A stretch of 64,000 bases of DNA from Hippasteria phrygiana (GCA_037893225.1 JAZGUH010000185.1:1860001-1924000), one strand, 5' to 3'. Counted from the stretch's first letter, positions 62,001 through 63,986 are shown. Notes: generated by a model from the letters alone, not told the origin. Program-made: numbers and translations.

Positions 62001-63986
62001 CAAGGCAAATATGAATGATTACTTCCTTGAATTGCTAAACAGTACCTGAGACATAGTAACATGGAAACAGCTGCTGTTGTGGCTGTTTGGTAAAACGTAA
62101 GGCTTCCCCTGTGTATAATTAATTTTCTTGTACAAATTGTGGTGCGGAGGATTTTATTTCAAGGAAAAACAAGTCCGAGAACCTGTCTCTCAGCTCACAG
62201 CCAAGTAAATGCTCTGGCAATTCTGGTCTACGAAAAGAAATATCGCGTATAACTGGCGCTCTACCAACTGAGCTATCTTGACCTTTGTTGGCGTCTCCTA
62301 AATTGTCAGTATCTTTGTTCGATGGGGTGCTGGTCAGAAGTCATAAACTCGCTTCGCATTATTTGTTACGTTCACATGAATCATGAACCGGTGTAGCGTG
62401 AAATTTTGTCACCATGAAATATTGTAGTATTGCACATTTCTCAAGTGATCGATTAATCGATTATTGGGAGAGTGGCCGGTCACGTGAGAGGGTTCAACCA
62501 ATAATAGGGAAGATGAGTCGGATATTCATATGACACTTAATACTGTACCATGGTAAACATTTGATGATGGGATATTTCCAGAGGACTTAAAATTCTTGTT
62601 TGATATAATCTTCTGACAGCATGCTGACGGCCGACTTCACCGCTGCCGTGGTATTCATCTCCTTCGGGGCAGTGCTGGGCAAGACTTCGCCCGTCCAGCT
62701 CATTATCATGGCGTTCGTCGAGGTCATCTGCGCTTTGCTCAACGAGTACATCGGAGTCGTCCTGTTTGGGGTAAGGGGTACGGTGAGGGCTTGTTGGGTG
62801 TGATCAAGATTGCCAAACAGAGCCATTAAGGTCTATTCCCCAAAGAATGAAAGAGGTGCACATGACCTTCAAACACTATCAGGGCTGGGTTTTGAGGGCG
62901 CTCCGGAGATGGGAGGAGCACAATGTGGACTGCCACTGGTTTCGGTGGGCGTAGCCTGATTGATATACCTTAAATTGGGCGTATACATGCCTTTTGGCGT
63001 AACCTATTACATGACGTCAGTACAGGGCGTCTTACAAATTGTGTTTTTGGTAATTTTTTTTAATATTTTGATAGTTTCTTACATTTTCATGTACTGCTTA
63101 TGATACATAATATGTACACATAGATTTAATAATATATGTGTAATAAGCAGTCTATCATTAGGATTCCTTTGTGAATACCAAGATAACCGCGAAGGGGCGT
63201 TATCGGAGCCAATTATTATTTTTGTAATATTCTTGGATAATGATTTCGAGAGATTTTACCTCCTAATATGACTTTTGTTTCAGTGAATGCGCATTTTGTT
63301 AGCCGGCTGCCGGGTGGCCGGTATATAGATTAGCGGCACACCTATATGTAGCCTGAACCCTAAATGTAGCCTGAACCCTAGATGTAGCCCATGACCCTGT
63401 GCCTAAATGTACCTCTAAAGATAAATGTAGCCCTGACCCTAAATGTAGCCCTGACCCTAAATGTAGCCCTGACCCTGTACCTAGATGTAATCCCAACCCT
63501 GTACCTATAAATGTAGCCCAAGATGTCCGGGCTACATTAGGTACGTTGGCTGGCTCGCAGGCTGGCTGGCGGGCTGTGTGACTGGTGGGTGTATAGATCT
63601 CAAATATGGGAACGGTTGTAAACGGAACGGTTGCTTAAATGAACGAAGACTTAGGATTGATTCCTAGGAAAAAAGAATAACAAAAGAAATGTGCATTTTG
63701 AAAAAAAGGGGGCATCATGCATGCTGAAGATTTGTACGGCATGGGGATTATCATGGCTGATATTGCCAGATCGAAGGATTTGTATGTGTTATGATCTCGT
63801 GTTTTTGTTTTGTTGTTTTTTGCTTGTTCCACATTTTACAGGCAGTCGACATTGGGGGCTCAATGTTTGTGCACGTTTTCGGCGCCTACTTCGGGTTAGC
63901 AGTCGCGCGTCTTCTTGCTCGGGACGCGGCGGAGGATAACGACGACGAGGGCGCTACCTACCACTCTGATATCTTCTCCCTCGTTG
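13891..63986 (+). CDS. Rh-type ammonia channel, N-terminal half (first four coding exons; gene 2)
   Basis: Four exons join in phase into about 224 residues of a Rhesus-family channel: 13891-14083, 37075-37258, 62620-62770 and 63842-63986. The gene continues past the window. Helix 1 is [20 protein letters not shown]. The signature [19 protein letters not shown] marks helix 2. Pore residues align with human RhCG at a constant offset of two: F132 (Phe gate, RhCG F130), D179 (D177) and H187 (H185, first of the twin histidines). The length up to this point matches vertebrate Rh proteins. The loop after helix 1 has no N-glycosylation sequon, unlike RhAG/RhBG/RhCG. Introns 1 and 2 are about 23 and 25 kb and packed with transposons. 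Confidence 0.92.
14084..15656. other. Intron 1 left part, no element resolved
   Basis: AT-rich. At 14930-15062 a pyrimidine-rich stretch ends in AAAATAAAAATAAATAAAA, which looks like the poly(A) end of an old retroposed copy, but no body is identifiable. Confidence 0.4.
15657..16584. mobile_element. Non-autonomous DNA element with AAAACGTTTT tandem body
   Basis: The ends are inverted: CCCAGCAAACACAAAACGTT at the left and ACGTTAAATGGTTTGCTGGG at the right. The body is a roughly 303-bp unit present twice (anchors GGTTAGGTTCT at 15691 and 15994, each followed by CTTACGTCTTCGTCTT). It is saturated with AAACGTTT palindromes. There is no coding capacity. The superfamily is not assigned. Confidence 0.65.
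16591..16634. repeat. Hairpin CTGTCCTCACATT
   Basis: Arms 16591-16603 and 16622-16634 are perfect inverted complements with an 18-base loop, directly beside the preceding element. Confidence 0.75.
16635..17616. other. Intron 1 sequence, no gene
   Basis: AT-rich. Around 17115-17230 a T-rich to A-rich stretch may be another LINE tail on the - strand. Nothing firm. Confidence 0.35.
17617..20316 (+). pseudogene. LINE (jockey/CR1/L2-type) reverse transcriptase relic, split by a solo LTR
   Basis: The frame encodes the RT of a non-LTR retrotransposon: [23 protein letters not shown], the catalytic box [10 protein letters not shown] at about 18268, and [15 protein letters not shown]. It continues to the usual C-terminal [20 protein letters not shown] after the LTR. 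It is 5' truncated (no endonuclease domain), has a TAG at 17971-17973, and is frameshifted near 18800-18815. The ORF is then interrupted at 19005 by a 1224-bp LTR and resumes at 20233, ending with TGA at 20314-20316. It lies in Rh intron 1 and is non-functional. Confidence 0.88.
19006..20229 (-). mobile_element. Solo LTR of the Ty3/gypsy family found complete at 37600-46431
   Basis: It is 1224 bp, the same length as both LTRs of the full element and nearly identical to them. Its ends are TGTAACG and CGCAACA in + orientation. It sits in a LINE reading frame. Flanks ATAT (19002-19005) and CTAT (20230-20233) are a 4-bp target duplication with one mismatch; removing the LTR and one copy restores the LINE frame (ASI-WNN). 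This is the product of LTR-LTR recombination. The element's sense strand is -. Confidence 0.92.
20317..21498. other. Intron 1 sequence after the LINE
   Basis: It begins with the presumed LINE 3' UTR. At 20930-21080 a GACTTG-rich tract (TTGACTTGGAAA and relatives) recurs irregularly. A pair of inverted CACTGATCTCCA / TGGAGATCGGTG motifs (21150 and 21352) looks like the MITE family at 52184. No gene. Confidence 0.4.
21672..21816. mobile_element. MITE nested inside the TTAA element
   Basis: The ends are TAGCCTTTAGTCAAGGC and GCCTTGACTAAATGCTA, followed inward by CGCGTGGCTACC and its complement. They are inverted complements with two mismatches. At about 145 bp it has no coding capacity. It is younger than its host element. 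Confidence 0.7.
21835..21872. repeat. Hairpin with GGCCGGCCGG loop
   Basis: GTTTTCCAACGAT and ATCGTTGGAAAAC (13-bp arms) flank a 12-base GC palindrome. A second hairpin (TTATACAACGC arms) is at 21947-21980. Confidence 0.75.
22588..23582. mobile_element. Non-autonomous DNA transposon, possible Harbinger derivative
   Basis: Terminal inverted repeats GACCGCGTTCCCACT and AGTGGGAACGGGGTC are flanked by a 3-bp TAG duplication (22585-22587, 23583-23585). Subterminal copies of GGTGGATCAGATCC and GATCCACCAATTG repeat in both orientations. A start-like segment at 22843 reads [20 protein letters not shown] and then breaks off. A 3-bp duplication fits PIF/Harbinger, but this assignment is tentative. Confidence 0.6.
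23583..24450. other. Intron 1 sequence, no gene
   Basis: A G run is at 23957-23968 and a T run near 24224. I see no repeat with defined ends and no coding sequence. Confidence 0.4.
24451..24601. mobile_element. MITE, GACGCTGGTGGCAGC family, copy 2
   Basis: The ends are GACTTTTTAGACGCTGGTGG and the complement of its right end CCAGCGTCTCAAAAGTC. The inner GCAGACATACCGGTC pairs with GACTGGTTTGTCTGC. It is homologous to 7846-7989. Confidence 0.8.
24640..24839. mobile_element. MITE, TA-AGCCGTTTCGG family, intact copy
   Basis: The left end AGCCGTTTCAGAGATACCGC and right end GCGGTATCCCCGAAACGGCT are inverted complements with two mismatches, bounded by TA. The central part is also palindromic (TGGCATGCGCATGC; TCTCCATGGAGA). 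A second copy, split by the gypsy element, is at 37559-37599 and 46432-46520. TA borders suggest a Tc1/mariner-type parent. Confidence 0.8.
25555..25735. mobile_element. MITE with TGCTGCGTTCCAATCACGTC ends
   Basis: The left end is TGCTGCGTTCCAATCACGTC (plus GTGTT) and the right end is its perfect complement to 25735. The element is 181 bp. Inner GTGTTCACGAGTTCAC and GAGTTCACGACTTG are related. The target duplication is not clear. Confidence 0.78.
25881..26092. mobile_element. MITE, TA-AGCCAGTTCGG family, complete copy
   Basis: The left end AGCCAGTTCAGTATTTCAA and right end TTTGAGATACCGAACTGGCT are inverted complements, flanked by TA at 25879-25880 and 26093-26094. Relatives are at 57108-57229 (reverse, truncated), 58772-58968 and a fragment at 54893-54945. 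It is 212 bp with no coding capacity. Confidence 0.85.
26307..27093 (+). repeat. BEL/Pao 5' LTR
   Basis: It runs TGTAGCGG to GGCTACA, 787 bp. A TATAAATA box is at 26675-26682 and an AATAAA at 26988-26993. No TGG-type primer binding site follows; the internal region begins TTAGTTTTGTACGATC. Confidence 0.92.
27155..31573 (+). CDS. BEL/Pao Gag-PR-RT-RNase H polyprotein (1472 aa)
   Basis: The frame is intact. Residues 1-250 are a coiled-coil-rich Gag region (Ala/Glu heptads about 165-230). A DUF1759-like capsid segment follows ([20 protein letters not shown], about 330). Two zinc-binding motifs are at about 559-571 ([13 protein letters not shown]) and 592-605 ([14 protein letters not shown]). 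An aspartic protease has [12 protein letters not shown] at about 690. The RT carries FYVDDCL at about 1100. The RNase H has DASERGYG (about 1284), RLELAA (about 1328), SDSMIVLQ (about 1358) and NPADDISRG (about 1403). The frame ends just after RNase H, whereas full BEL polyproteins continue with a zinc-binding region and an rve integrase. It would need integrase supplied in trans. Confidence 0.95.
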   Translation: MDAVNATSLTPSLTQQSRDLKRTRGTRKASLTKIMNLITTLLGDENEIPKVEQKMTEFEKAFAEFCEAHNEYDKHLKSEDEKRSSAAYWKDNENKAIQFRSSITHWLAENRAQGEFEVPFEDPEDDVNVNDSISQQGSVSHISSNGSSRSSTASARLRAKAEKAALEAEAIALREHNAIELASLRSMMELQEQQLRLDQQRREMELKVKYARAEALEKTFAEAEAASRSDVCFPHSTPNTKPTEENTPKHPQDRKPGSSHSAQVNDTQQFSAPTHQTSRPTHQSWAPSVIPNGSPSTAKHADVTDILYQMVNDTRIHQQSLVEALQLPKAELMTFDGDPLKYWSFIRAFENTVGLETIGDGAKLTRLLQYCTGKARRLLQCCTVKGPSEGYALALRLLKERFGDEHTISQAWIDKVTERPTVTDNAALQDLADDLRCCRETLDTMGYLNELNNRSSLLSIIEKLPYHLKTRWLKEVHRIKTKKNRPPTIDDVTTFVTTAAEEVRDPVFGKIVQRSTARKESKPDPKGSKGRANFGIQTSSTGSPRGKPSADMPAKAAAPCPCCGQSHYLTQCDTFRAMRIKDRLAFVQGKKLCVNCFKHGHLGRDCTRPFVCNIHGCGMKHSKYLHLPRPRGDTSSTPTDSSSGPSQTTATTSPVVICNLIGAGCRKVALPIVPVKIRAHREQQFVSTYALMDTGSTQSFCSEDLLRRLGTQARRDTMKLTTLDQKEVEVNTFIVSLEVADHDDSHLFVMPNVLTRPELNVGLDSLVTREDLDRWSHLRDIKIPEVDINDVHLLIGQDAPHVMVPLEVRAGSIGEPYATRTALGWTINGPVDLQKDPKLPASYFVKTDVDLQHQVEKFWKLDDVGSSLDNPSISERKVLSIWENSLCRDGVNYSMDIPFKERPPHLPDNRSMAEHRLRLLGKRLSKDPLLKEKYASGIRDLLEKGYAEPVPEKDINRNDGYVWYLPHHPVTNPHKPGKVRIVFDCAARYQGTSLNDNVYQGPDLTNKLIGVLLRFRQERIALMADIEAMFHQVRVTAPHRDVLRFLWWNGDDVRDQPLMYRMMAHLFGGVWSPSCASFALKRVAQDNHTLYDTTTIQTVDQNFYVDDCLKSVSTEDHATRLVGQLCELLARGGFRLTKWLSNSRAVLKSIPQAECAKTVMNMDLDREILPSERALGVLWKVEKDTFGFNTNLKEKPETRRGLLSITSSVYDPLGFVSPFVLKAKMMFQSLCRLKTGWDDPMPTTVAEQWRRWLLDLPLIEGISVPRCVQPVNGEVIVEAQLHNFADASERGYGAVSYLRLLDTDGRKHCSFLMAKAKLALLRTTTIPRLELAAAVVAVKLDKMIKLHMQIPFAESVFWSDSMIVLQYLRNEDKQFQTFVANRIAIIHDHSSPSQWRHVDSASNPADDISRGMTAQQLVDCYRWFNGPPFLLKEEDAWPAQPDFKSLQLQEDAEVKREPQVYSTNTNQQDLSS
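31741..31750 (+). other. BEL/Pao polypurine tract
   Basis: GGGGTCGGGA directly precedes the 3' LTR, where plus-strand DNA priming is expected. The last two bases (GA) also precede the 5' LTR at 26305-26306, hinting that the left end was copied from a primer cut two bases early. Confidence 0.55.
31751..32537 (+). repeat. BEL/Pao 3' LTR
   Basis: A 787-bp copy of the 5' LTR at a constant offset of 5444; I noticed no difference. It is followed by CCCTCATTTTG. Confidence 0.92.
32650..32755. mobile_element. Truncated MITE, GCACGATATGGGG family
   Basis: It begins GCACGATATGGGGGAAAAGG followed by GTACCCCC. It then parallels the inverted form of 50055-50230 (ATCCCTATACTCT, AGAATTCCTGA). The right end is missing. 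Confidence 0.55.
32910..33035. mobile_element. MITE with ACCGGTGTCAC ends
   Basis: ACCGGTGTCACAGTCTCATC and the following GGCGTGCCCAGTTTTCCG have an inverted partner at 32991-33035, with a four-base length difference and two mismatches. The element is 126 bp. Confidence 0.75.
33036..34080. other. Intron 1 sequence with one small MITE
   Basis: A short inverted-repeat element lies at 33430-33541 (TGCGTATAGCGGCCATCTT against AAGATGGCCCGCTACGCA). A 95-codon open frame at 33609-33896 has no recognisable domain and I do not call it. GTACATGTACATGTA repeats are at 33095. Confidence 0.45.
33430..33541. mobile_element. Small MITE with GCGGCCATCTT ends
   Basis: TGCGTATAGCGGCCATCTT at the left and AAGATGGCCCGCTACGCAT at the right are inverted complements with small differences. 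The interior GGGTAAACCTTTTGT resembles the centre of the palindrome at 34081-34215. Confidence 0.6.
34081..34215. repeat. Near-perfect 65-bp-arm palindrome
   Basis: Arms 34081-34145 and 34151-34215 are inverted complements with a single mismatch (GGTATACC against GGTTTACC) around a 5-base spacer GCCAT. The outer end is TTAGCCTTTTAGAGGTATGG. It is probably a MITE or foldback element. Such palindromes extrude cruciforms and are unstable in cloning. Confidence 0.93.
34373..34964. mobile_element. Long-inverted-repeat element (arms about 155 bp)
   Basis: The left arm 34373-34525 and right arm 34805-34964 are inverted complements with small gaps. The inner part GGCCCATCGCGGTATTGAAC at 34499 pairs with its complement at 34817. 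The outer ends are AAAAGGCGAA and TTCGCCTTTT. There is an AT-rich (TATT)n stretch at 34935-34953. No transposase in the 280-bp centre. Confidence 0.8.
34965..35743. other. Intron 1 sequence with a minisatellite
   Basis: It holds the TCTTACCGCGTCAATC minisatellite (35143-35373). The remainder is non-repetitive, with a CpG-richer block at 35500-35700 and no coding family recognised. Confidence 0.45.
35143..35373. repeat. Degenerate minisatellite, TCTTACCGCGTCAATCAACA unit
   Basis: About eleven units of 18-24 bp built on CTTACC(G/A)CGT(C/T)A(A/G)TC, strongly degenerate. No function is suggested. Confidence 0.75.
35744..36132. mobile_element. Inverted-repeat element enclosing a SAP-like coding fragment
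   Basis: The terminal repeats are about 57 bp: AATTCGGTTGACTCATAACT followed by CGGTGCGCCGCCAGCGGCAA, with the inverted partner at 36073-36132 and a few mismatches. The central 250 bp carry an open - strand segment (next entry), which is unusual for a MITE. Confidence 0.75.
35872..36090 (-). pseudogene. SAP-like domain coding fragment, unassigned
   Basis: The - strand frame reads [20 protein letters not shown], then [20 protein letters not shown], then [15 protein letters not shown] and TGA (35872-35874). The pattern of helix, rGIPFAGKK turn and helix ELIDLA fits a SAP DNA-binding motif (about 35 residues). No start codon or splice sites could be fixed. It is enclosed by the inverted repeats above, so it is probably a captured or residual exon of a transposon protein. 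Confidence 0.45.
36239..36446. mobile_element. MITE with AATCCGGCGACCAAAATTAG ends
   Basis: The left AATCCGGCGACCAAAATTAG (continuing AAGCATTTACTGCGGTGG) and right CCACCGTAAAAATGGCTTCT (continuing AATTTTGTTCGGCGGATT) are inverted complements with mismatches. The interior has the GC-rich inverted motif CGCACGCG. Confidence 0.78.
36604..36690 (+). mobile_element. tRNA-derived repeat (SINE-like), copy 1
   Basis: It contains an A-box-like CTCAGTTGGTAGAGCG and a B-box GGTTCAAATCTCG in tRNA spacing, followed by GCCAGTTTTCTTTGTTCACT, which recurs after copy 2. The 5' acceptor side is lost, so it is not a functional tRNA. Confidence 0.7.
36840..37010 (+). mobile_element. tRNA-derived repeat (SINE-like), copy 2, with tRNA-like core 36924-36995
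   Basis: The 72-nt core folds as acceptor GGCAAGA/TCCTGCC (one A-C mismatch), D-arm GCTC/GAGC, anticodon arm CCGGT/TCCGG with a T-T clash, and T-arm GCAGG/CCCGC with one mismatch. Loop position 33 is C and not T, and the nominal anticodon would be GGT, so a working tRNA is unlikely. The 85 bp upstream (TTATGACTTCTGAC, GAACAAAGATACTGACAA) match the copy at 62246-62350, so the repeat unit extends 5' of the tRNA-like part. Confidence 0.72.
37075..37258 (+). CDS. Rh gene 2, coding exon 2
   Basis: The acceptor is TTTTGCAG and the donor GTGAGT at 37259. It encodes residues 65-125: [20 protein letters not shown] (helix 2) and [20 protein letters not shown] (helix 3). The motif [17 protein letters not shown] is diagnostic of Rh proteins. 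Two bases carry over into exon 3. Confidence 0.94.
37559..37599. mobile_element. Left half of a TA-AGCCGTTTCGG MITE, cut by the gypsy element
   Basis: AGCCGTTTCGCGGATACCGC and the following CATCTTTGCTCGATACTAC match 24642 onward. The sequence resumes after the gypsy element at 46436 with the expected MITE interior (TTCAGGGGACAAGACGC, then AATGCATGATTTCCATGGAG). Confidence 0.85.
37600..38823 (-). repeat. Gypsy 3' LTR
   Basis: In + orientation it runs TGTAACGTCTC to GACGCAACA. It contains a 60-70 bp internal duplication (GTCAATGGGGAAAATCTCTA and GTGAATGGGGGAAACCTCTA, both followed by TGGGAGTTTAC). A 113-codon open frame on the element's sense strand (38204-38545) recurs in all three LTR copies. 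Confidence 0.95.
38824..38837 (-). other. Gypsy polypurine tract
   Basis: On the - strand, CTGGGGGGAGATAG directly precedes the 3' LTR (TGTTGCG). This is the expected plus-strand primer site. Confidence 0.8.
39245..43841 (-). CDS. Gypsy Pol polyprotein: protease, RT, RNase H, integrase
   Basis: The open frame has no ATG ahead of the protease motif [13 protein letters not shown]. It is in the -1 frame relative to gag, so it should be made by frameshifting at the gag end. Counting from position 43738, RT has [13 protein letters not shown] and YLDDIII (about 473). RNase H begins [14 protein letters not shown]. The integrase has an H-H-C-C zinc region ([13 protein letters not shown] to CAKCGARK) and the D-D-E triad near 1136 (TDILG), 1196 (HSDQG) and 1233 (QAERFN). 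A GPY/F-like module (IGPCIILR) follows. An unusual insert between RNase H and integrase contains a hydrophobic stretch [20 protein letters not shown] at about 829-850. The tail is Pro/Ala rich, ending VRLDDFF. Confidence 0.95.
43840..45060 (-). CDS. Gypsy Gag (406 aa)
   Basis: It starts [21 protein letters not shown] coiled coil follows at about 30-70 ([20 protein letters not shown]). A retrotransposon-gag capsid domain runs from [20 protein letters not shown] (about 140) to VEHFLSL (about 295). A single CCHC zinc knuckle [14 protein letters not shown] is at about 376-389. It ends VESTTEN and TAG at 43840-43842. The sequence GGAAAAC overlaps the last codons and could be a slippery site for the -1 shift into pol. 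Confidence 0.94.
   Translation of the reverse strand: MPIKQNRKSRRLQSLYQDDDGNMSFPSLQAESSELKQLKEEFELFKLRSVEAEKELEQLRASVVAQEEQADAYVSANPSQESQPVMSTPHTTPFTVLRADTPSKPAAAEARAPRGKLAPKLDVPLPRQGEFDGTKSWEGFVRPLTGLAEACGWSEEEKRFRLVSSLRGKAAEYVFEQLDAEALKSFDTLVKELGKRFGDRQLPNSYIAQLEVRKLQPKEKLAEFVAEVRRLVSRGYPSADAVTRESIALRHFLKSLPDQQMAVSVGMTNPKSLEDATTAVEHFLSLREHVNSGKTHRVNALAASGPQKPAAKEEFVTQAQLKQFADNLDRRLAGIAKLIRDKSARQPNNGARATPTQVNDNGKGKGTRGKFADVTCFKCGEPGHFANQCSGLESKEVVVVESTTEN
43843..43849 (-). promoter_or_regulatory. Candidate -1 frameshift site at the gag/pol junction
   Basis: On the - strand GGAAAAC is read GAA-AAC in gag, immediately before TAG. Slipping back one base gives CTA next, which is the open pol frame. 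The heptamer is not a perfect X-XXY-YYZ site, and I did not verify a downstream structure. Confidence 0.5.
45061..45207 (-). other. Gypsy 5' leader with primer binding site
   Basis: The PBS TGGCGGCAGCGGTGGG (45191-45206, - strand) begins one base inside the 5' LTR. It is complementary to a tRNA 3' end of the form CCGCTGCCGCCA. The rest of the leader runs to the gag start. Confidence 0.75.
45208..46431 (-). repeat. Gypsy 5' LTR
   Basis: 1224 bp, differing from the 3' LTR at the three positions listed for the whole element. It is followed on the + strand by the CTAC duplication. Confidence 0.95.
46432..46520. mobile_element. Right part of the MITE split by the gypsy element
   Basis: After CTAC the sequence is colinear with the interior of the MITE at 24640-24839 up to the palindromic TGGCATGCGCATGC centre, then diverges. 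The right terminal repeat is not recognisable. Confidence 0.75.
46521..47236. other. Intron 2 sequence
   Basis: It contains a fragment (46751-46787, TTACGATCAGAGGTGGTAGG) of the repeat seen at 53761 and 58186, interrupted by the MITE at 46793-46910. No gene. Confidence 0.5.
46793..46910. mobile_element. MITE, ATAGAGTACCGAAG family, copy 2
   Basis: The left TATAGAGTACCGAAGTCTGA (then CGTCA) and right TGACGTCATCACTTCGGTAC (then TCTAT) are inverted complements. The inner GGTTCCAAAC occurs twice. Homologous to 1206-1370. Confidence 0.8.
47245..47481. mobile_element. hAT-like MITE with perfect 8-bp target duplication
   Basis: The ends CAGTGGCGTAGCTA and TGGCTACGCCACTG are inverted complements with one mismatch. 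ACGGGGGA is duplicated exactly at 47237-47244 and 47482-47489; 8-bp duplications and CAG-type ends are typical of hAT transposons. The 237-bp interior is G- and C-run rich with no coding sequence. Confidence 0.88.
47490..48740. other. Intron 2 sequence, no gene called
   Basis: A 188-codon - strand open frame (47797-48363) lies in a GC-richer block at 48060-48370. It has a basic, low-complexity composition and no domain I recognise. An (AACTG)-like tract is at 48437. Confidence 0.4.
48741..49135. repeat. Minisatellite, about 50-55 bp unit
   Basis: About seven degenerate units of the pattern GTTTAT...GGGCGAGCGGTCCAATAT followed by ATTCTTCCATG. Anchors (CGGTCCAATAT or variants) are near 48797, 48839, 48875, 48917, 48953, 48995, 49074 and 49120. 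It gives rise to spurious open frames in all three + frames. Confidence 0.85.
49136..49849. other. Intron 2 sequence with an ATGTTGGGCAA-rich stretch
   Basis: From 49447 (ACACTGTAAAACAAAATGTT) to about 49630 the motifs TGTTGGGCAA and TTGCCCAA recur in both orientations, suggesting a decayed inverted-repeat element. 49140-49440 shows nothing but AT-rich sequence with AACTTGAA-like words. Confidence 0.4.
49850..50015. mobile_element. MITE with CTACAATCCCGGCCAAA ends
   Basis: The left CTACAATCCCGGCCAAATC and right ATTTTGGCCGGGATTGTAG are inverted complements apart from small differences. 166 bp, with a C- and G-rich interior and no coding. Confidence 0.78.
50055..50230. mobile_element. MITE, GCACGATATGGGG family
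   Basis: The left GCACGATATGGGGCAGAGGG and right CCCTCTGCCCCATATTGTGC are inverted complements with one mismatch. The C run at 50076 and G run at 50202 are part of the repeats. A truncated relative is at 32650-32755. Confidence 0.8.
50231..52183. other. Intron 2 sequence, one probable decayed MITE
   Basis: At 50882-51237 a CCAGGGCCCAGTG start followed by repeated GCTTAGCA words (50909, 51001, 51103) resembles a decayed hAT-type MITE; the right end is degraded. G/C runs are at 51791 and 51836. No gene. Confidence 0.4.
52184..52425. mobile_element. MITE with CACTGATCTCTATGTAAACT ends
   Basis: The left CACTGATCTCTATGTAAACT plus GGATAGC and right GCTATCCAGTTTATATAGAG plus ATCAGTG are inverted complements with a few differences. 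An inner inverted pair is formed by ATCACTCCCAAT and ATTGGGAGTGGT. Related ends occur near 21150/21352 and at 35876. Confidence 0.75.
52495..53132. mobile_element. MITE with CAGGGCCCATGTGCATAAAA ends
   Basis: The left CAGGGCCCATGTGCATAAAA plus GGCTACTAG and its complement at 53104-53132 are perfect inverted repeats of 29 bp. The interior is rich in CTAGTTGGCAACTAG-type palindromic words. The CAGGG ends suggest hAT, but flanking 8-mers do not match. 638 bp. Confidence 0.82.
53133..54424. other. Intron 2 sequence with a dispersed repeat
   Basis: 53761-53935 belongs to the GGTGGTAGGGTTGG repeat family (see 58178-58310): shared segments include GCCAACCCTAC, ACGGTTTTCCTA and AGGATAATTCTTCAACAGAT. 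The remainder shows no gene. Confidence 0.55.
54425..55345. mobile_element. Foldback element with GTCGCGTCGTGC subrepeats
   Basis: Arms of roughly 320 bp (54425-54750, and 54950-55345 inverted) start TATGGTGTACTATTTACGAC and end in its exact complement. Flanks GAGGGG (54419-54424 and 55346-55351) form a likely 6-bp target duplication. The inner arms consist of CGACGCGACGCAC-type tandem units, longer on the right. The 200-bp centre holds a fragment (54893-54945) of the TA-AGCCAGTTCGG MITE. Arg/Val-rich open frames over the arms are by-products of the tandem repeat. Confidence 0.88.
54893..54945. mobile_element. Fragment of the TA-AGCCAGTTCGG MITE in the foldback centre
   Basis: AGCCAGTTCGGTATTTCAAC followed by TGCGCATGTTCACAAT matches the left end of 25881 and 58772, then diverges after about 50 bp. 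Confidence 0.7.
55346..56620. other. Intron 2 sequence, repeats only
   Basis: 55773-55852 is a remnant of the ACTTTTGAGACGCTGG MITE family. 55965-56145 is a dispersed repeat (see 61722-61925). Telomere-like AACCCTAACCCTA at 56455 is only two units. No gene. Confidence 0.5.
55965..56145. repeat. Dispersed repeat, copy 1
   Basis: It shares TTTGAAAATGTGTGC, TATTCTGGTGCATACTG, GGTGCATGTAAAAGCC, ATAAAATGTAT and CTGCCATAG...CGTC in order with 61722-61925, same orientation. Family unknown. Confidence 0.75.
56621..56945 (-). pseudogene. Penelope-like element reverse transcriptase fragment
   Basis: The - strand translation, with frameshifts, reads [46 protein letters not shown], then [20 protein letters not shown] and [18 protein letters not shown]. 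The order DV-SLFTNVP, then F-QG-Q-GT-(M/V)GSP-SPVLA matches the RT core of Penelope-like retroelements. The YxDD block and GIY-YIG endonuclease are absent. At least two frame breaks and a stop make it non-functional. Confidence 0.75.
57108..57229. mobile_element. MITE, TA-AGCCAGTTCGG family, reverse truncated copy
   Basis: AGCCAGTTCGGTATCTCAAA followed by the inverted interior of the 25881 element (GGTTATTCGGGATAAAATTG, GCGAACGCCCATTCTGATTG). It breaks off at GTGCGACCAC. The TA border is on the left only. Confidence 0.8.
58178..58310. repeat. Dispersed repeat with internal hairpin
   Basis: AAGGGTGGTAGGGTTG and its complement CCAACCCTACCACCCTT form a hairpin at 58186-58223. The following 85 bp match 53815-53910 (CGGTTTTCCTA, GAGGATAATTCTTCAACAGA). 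Confidence 0.7.
58772..58968. mobile_element. MITE, TA-AGCCAGTTCGG family, copy with deleted right terminus
   Basis: Colinear with 25881-26092. The right end reads TTTGAGGCTTA, lacking ten bases (ATACCGAACT) of the terminal repeat, yet is still followed by TA. Confidence 0.82.
58971..60002. other. Intron 2 sequence, no gene
   Basis: Low-repeat sequence. Open frames at 59460-59720 on both strands have no family resemblance. Confidence 0.4.
60003..60214. mobile_element. MITE with GCTGTAG-TCGAGTCC ends
   Basis: The left GGCTGTAGATCGAGTCCATC and right GGGACTCGACTACAGCTC are inverted complements with a few differences. AAGTCC/GGACTT words repeat through the body (for example GAAAGGACTT three times at 60150-60192). 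Confidence 0.65.
60215..60924. other. Intron 2 sequence, no gene
   Basis: I see no repeat with clear ends and no coding signal. The open frame at 60775-61005 runs into the next MITE and is treated as chance. Confidence 0.4.
60925..61166. mobile_element. MITE with AGGGCGTTTCTCAAACCCTG ends
   Basis: The left AGGGCGTTTCTCAAACCCTG plus GCTTGGGCTTGGGCTTCG and its complement at 61130-61166 differ at two positions. 242 bp, no coding, target duplication not clear. Confidence 0.82.
61167..61721. other. Intron 2 sequence with a tRNA-derived repeat end
   Basis: On the - strand GTGACCCGGGTTCTAATCCC (61534-61560) is a B-box-like element, followed downstream by GGACTGGATTTTCAGTCCCT. This suggests the 3' half of a tRNA-derived SINE; the A box is not seen. 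A G run is at 61665-61681. Confidence 0.4.
61722..61925. repeat. Dispersed repeat, copy 2
   Basis: Second copy of the repeat at 55965-56145, longer at the right, with a G-rich insertion (GTGGGGGTGGGGGAGG) near 61838. Confidence 0.75.
62246..62350 (-). mobile_element. tRNA-derived repeat (SINE-like), copy 3, partial
   Basis: The - strand reads TTATGACTTCTGACCAGC, then GAACAAAGATACTGACAA, then CAAGATAGCTCAGTTGGTAG and AGCGCC, where it breaks off before the anticodon arm. It matches the region upstream of and including the tRNA-like core at 36924. Confidence 0.7.
62620..62770 (+). CDS. Rh gene 2, coding exon 3
   Basis: The acceptor is CTGACAG and the donor GTAAGG. It encodes residues 127-176: [20 protein letters not shown] (helix 4, with F132 at the Phe-gate position), [20 protein letters not shown] and [10 protein letters not shown] (helix 5). 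[17 protein letters not shown] and NE are family-conserved. Confidence 0.94.
62771..63841 (+). other. Intron 3 of Rh gene 2
   Basis: 1071 bp. It contains the minisatellite at 63340-63530. No gene. Confidence 0.85.
63340..63530. repeat. Minisatellite, CCTAAATGTAGCCCTGAC unit
   Basis: About ten units of an 18-bp motif (CCTAAATGTAGCCCTGAC) with longer variants carrying GTACCT. It produces a periodic CSPDPK-type open frame that is not a gene. Confidence 0.88.
63842..63986 (+). CDS. Rh gene 2, coding exon 4 (last in window)
   Basis: The acceptor is TTTACAG and the donor GTAAGT at 63987. It encodes residues 177-224: [20 protein letters not shown], then [20 protein letters not shown], then HSDIFSLV. 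D179 and H187 are the conserved pore Asp and first twin His. The acidic loop EDNDDE precedes the next helix, outside the window. Confidence 0.94.
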